In this document: piece by piece, positions 61,821 through 64,000 of the stretch
How positions within the stretch are numbered: the first letter of the stretch is position 1
Layout: every line of letters begins with the position of its first letter
DNA from: Hydractinia symbiolongicarpus
Taxonomy: Eukaryota; Cnidaria; Hydrozoa; Anthoathecata; Hydractiniidae
Length of the DNA: 64,000 nucleotides
Direction: 5' to 3'
NCBI RefSeq assembly: GCF_029227915.1
Contig: NC_079886.1
Location: 13,697,001-13,761,000, forward strand
Notes under the pieces: generated by a model
What the model saw: only the letters and a program-made list of their open reading frames with translations
The model's database searches: none
Told to the model about the DNA's origin: nothing
Made by a program: the position numbers and the translations under genes

Positions 61821-63600
61821 TAGTCCTTCCAGTCTCAATGCGCAACAACGTCCCAAGTCGTTTTCATTAGCGCCACTGCATTAGAACACTCTTAACTACG
61901 TGCAGAGTCCTATAAAGACTGTAATGTAGCCTTTTGCAGTCTAATAAAGGCCTCACACGTAAATCACGTGGTTCCATCTGCCTGGTCACGTTACCATTGC
62001 ACTATTCCTTCCAGTCTCAATGCGCTACAACGTCCCAAGTCCTTTTCATTAGAGCCGTTGCCTTAGAACACTCTTAACTACGTGCACAGTCCTATAAAAA
62101 CTGTAATATGGCCTTTTGCAGTCTAATAAAAGCCTCACACGTAAATCACGTGGTTTCACCTGTCTGCCCAGATTATCATTCGACTGTTCCTTCCAGTCTC
62201 GATGCACTTCAATGTTCTAAGTGGCTTTCCTTAGCGCCGTGGCCTTAGAACACTCTTAACTACGTGCACAGTCCTATAAAGACTGTTATATGGCCTTATA
62301 CAGTCTAATAAAAACCTCGCACGTAAATCACGCGGTTTCACCTGTCTGCGCAGGTTACCATTGGACTAGTCCTTCCAGTCTCAATGCGCAACAACGTCCC
62401 AAGTCGTTTTCATTAGCGCCACTGCATTAGAACACTCTTAACTACGTGCAGGGTCCTATAAAGACTGTAATATGGCCTTTTGCAGTCTAATAAAAGCCTC
62501 ACACGTAAATCACGTGGTTCCATCTGCCTGCGCAGTTTACCATTGCACTATTCCTTCCAGTCTCAATGCGCTACAATGTCCCAAGTCCTTTTCATTTGAG
62601 CCGTTGCCTTACAACACTCTTAACTACGTGCACAGTCCTATAAAGGCTGTAATATGGCCTTTTGCAGTCTAGTAAAAGCCTCACACGTAAATCACGTGGT
62701 TCCATCTGCCTGTGCAGGTTACCATTGGACTAGTCCTTCCAGTCTCAATGCGCAACAACGTCCCAAGTCGTTTTCATTAGCGCCACTGCATTAGAACACT
62801 CTTAACTACGTGCAGAGTCCTATAAAGACTGTAATGTAGCCTTTTGCAGTCTAATAAAGGCCTCACACGTAAATCACGTGGTTCCATCTGCCTGGGCACG
62901 TTACCATTGCACTATTCCTTCCAGTCTCAATGCGCTACAACGTCCCAAGTCCTTTTCATTAGAGCCGTTGCCTTAGAACACTCTTAACTACGTGCACAGT
63001 CCTATAAAAACTGTAATATGGCCTTTTGCAGTCTAATAAAAGCCTCACACGTAAATCACGTGGTTTCACCTGTCTGCCCAGATTATCATTCGACTGTTCC
63101 TTCCAGTCTCGATGCACTTCAATGTTCTAAGTGGTTTTCCTTAGCGCCGTGGCCTTAGAACACTCTTAACTACGTGCACAGTCCTATAAAGACTGTTATA
63201 TGGCCTTATACAGTCTAATAAAAACCTCGCACGTAAATCACGCGGTTTCACCTGTCTGCGCTGGTTACCATTGCACTAGTCCTTCCAGTCTCAATGCGCA
63301 ACAACGTCCCAAGTCGTTTTCATTAGCGCCACTGCATTAGAACACTCTTAACTACGTGCAGGGTCCTATAAAGACTGTAATATGGCCTTTTGCAGTTTAA
63401 TAAAAGCCTCACACGTAAATCACGTGGTTCCATCTGCCTGCGCAGTTTACCATTGCACTATTCCTTCCAGTCTCAATGCGCTACAATGTCCCAAGTCCTT
63501 TTCATTTGAGCCGTTGCCTTAGAACACTCTTAACTACGTGCACAGTCCTATAAAGGCTGTAATATGGCCTTTTGCAGTCCAGTAAAAGCCTCACACGTAA
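61780..63600 (+). repeat. 910-bp (5-monomer) higher-order repeat, two copies
   Basis: The ttttcattagcgccactgc marker is at 61861 and 62771, and a gggtcctataaagactg marker repeats near 62451 and 63361. The offset is 910 bp, the same multiple as in the left array. After 63564 the order matches the 52.0 and 58.2 kb runs again, including the short-monomer junction near 63888. Confidence 0.8.
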
Positions 63601-64000
63601 ATCACGTGGTTCCATCTGCCTGCGCAAGTTACCATTGGATTATTCCTTATAGTCTCAATGTGCTACAACGTCCAAAGTCGTCTTCATTAGCGCAGTTGCT
63701 TTACAACACTATTAACTACGTTCACCGTCCTATAAAGGCTGTAATATTGCAATTTGCAGTCTCATAAAGGCCTCACACGTAAATCACGTGGTTCCATCTG
63801 CCTGTGAAGGTTACCATTGCACTATTCTTTCCAGTTTCATGCGCTATCACGTCACAAGTCGTTTTCATTAGCGCCGTTGCCTTACAACAATGCGCTACAA
63901 CGTCCCAAGTCGTTTTTATTAGCGCCACTGCATTAGAACACTCTTAACTACGTGCAGAGTCCTATAAAGACTGTAATATGGCCTTTTGCAGTCTAATAAA

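Larger units (their letters stand above)
10233..64000 (+). repeat. Satellite array, right subfamily, 182-bp monomer
   Basis: Head-to-tail monomers: agtc of the agtcctataaagg landmark is at 10233, 10415 and 10597, exactly 182 bp apart, and this continues to the window end (about 295 monomers). Each typical monomer has ctacgtgcac, CCTATAAAGG, gtaatatggccttttgcag, TAATAAA, cacgtaaatcacgtgg, the palindrome cctgcgcagg, agtctcaatgcgctacaacg and aagtcgttttcattagcgcc. It aligns along its full length with the left-array monomer but differs at many sites. Several monomer types recur: for example a gccctttgcgg type, a gtgtgcacagtcc type with 2 extra bases, a cccagattatcattcgac type and a ctgcccgcgcagg type. 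The numerous 60-125-codon open frames starting at aatATGgcc simply read through one monomer and stop in the next; no gene is supported. Confidence 0.98.

Noticed and set aside
10253-63767. Dozens of 60-125-codon open frames beginning at aatATGgcc
   Set aside because: They repeat with the satellite. The monomer is 182 bp (not a multiple of 3), so the frame shifts each unit and ends in the next. Longer ones arise from 1-2-bp indels or internal deletions. There is no codon-level constraint or domain.
1-64000. CRISPR-like array
   Set aside because: There is no alternation of short conserved repeats and unique spacers; the whole 182-bp unit is repeated, and the context is eukaryotic.
10233-64000. 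CENP-B box in the monomer
   Set aside because: The box consensus NTTCGNNNNANNCGGGN is not matched; the nearest string, gtcgttttcattagcgcc, lacks the required CGGG.
10233-64000. tRNA or SINE origin (B-box-like ggttccatctg)
   Set aside because: It misses key B-box positions and no A box or tRNA-like fold is evident at proper spacing.

Overview
This window is eukaryotic, non-genic chromosomal DNA: two arrays of one tandem satellite family (monomer about 182 bp), separated by about 5.6 kb of unique, gene-dense sequence. The unique part is a decayed, end-truncated fragment of a Polinton/Maverick-type (adintovirus-like) element. Several of its proteins resemble, from memory, families seen in Polinton-like elements of cnidarians (corals, sea anemones, hydrozoans). 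A cnidarian or similar aquatic invertebrate host is therefore my best guess, but it is an inference, not a demonstration.

Layout. (1) 1-4650: about 25 monomers of a diverged 'left' satellite subfamily, with a 910-bp five-monomer higher-order repeat and a longer-range duplication. (2) 4651-10236: the element fragment. On the minus strand, reading leftward, are a double-jelly-roll major capsid protein pseudogene, a Cys-rich repeat/HNH-like pseudogene, a small intact membrane-protein ORF, and the first 34 codons of an integrase-like gene cut off by the satellite. Divergent from the capsid gene is a plus-strand pseudogene for a coiled-coil/hydrophobic protein. It is followed by a minus-strand pseudogene with a Pro/Thr/His-rich stalk and C-terminal membrane anchor, then a plus-strand gene cut off by the right satellite. 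No polymerase, packaging ATPase or protease gene, terminal inverted repeat or target-site duplication is visible. (3) 10233-64000: about 295 head-to-tail monomers of a second, 'right' subfamily. It is built by repeated segmental amplification, with unit lengths 1093, 2367, 6229, 6365, 1273, 1455, 1091 and 910 bp, each close to a whole number of monomers. The two large blocks look nearly identical between copies.

How it fits together. The element genes are packed with gaps of 6 to 44 bp, like a viral genome. Four of them share an AATAAA-type motif within 1-5 bp of the ATG, and two have a perfect 9-bp hairpin at the 5' end. All but the smallest gene carry stops, frameshifts or truncations, so this is a fossil. 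The satellite on either side belongs to one family but to two clearly different subfamilies in different phase. The fragment thus marks a boundary between two separately homogenised satellite domains. The short ORFs in the arrays are by-products of the repeat, not genes.
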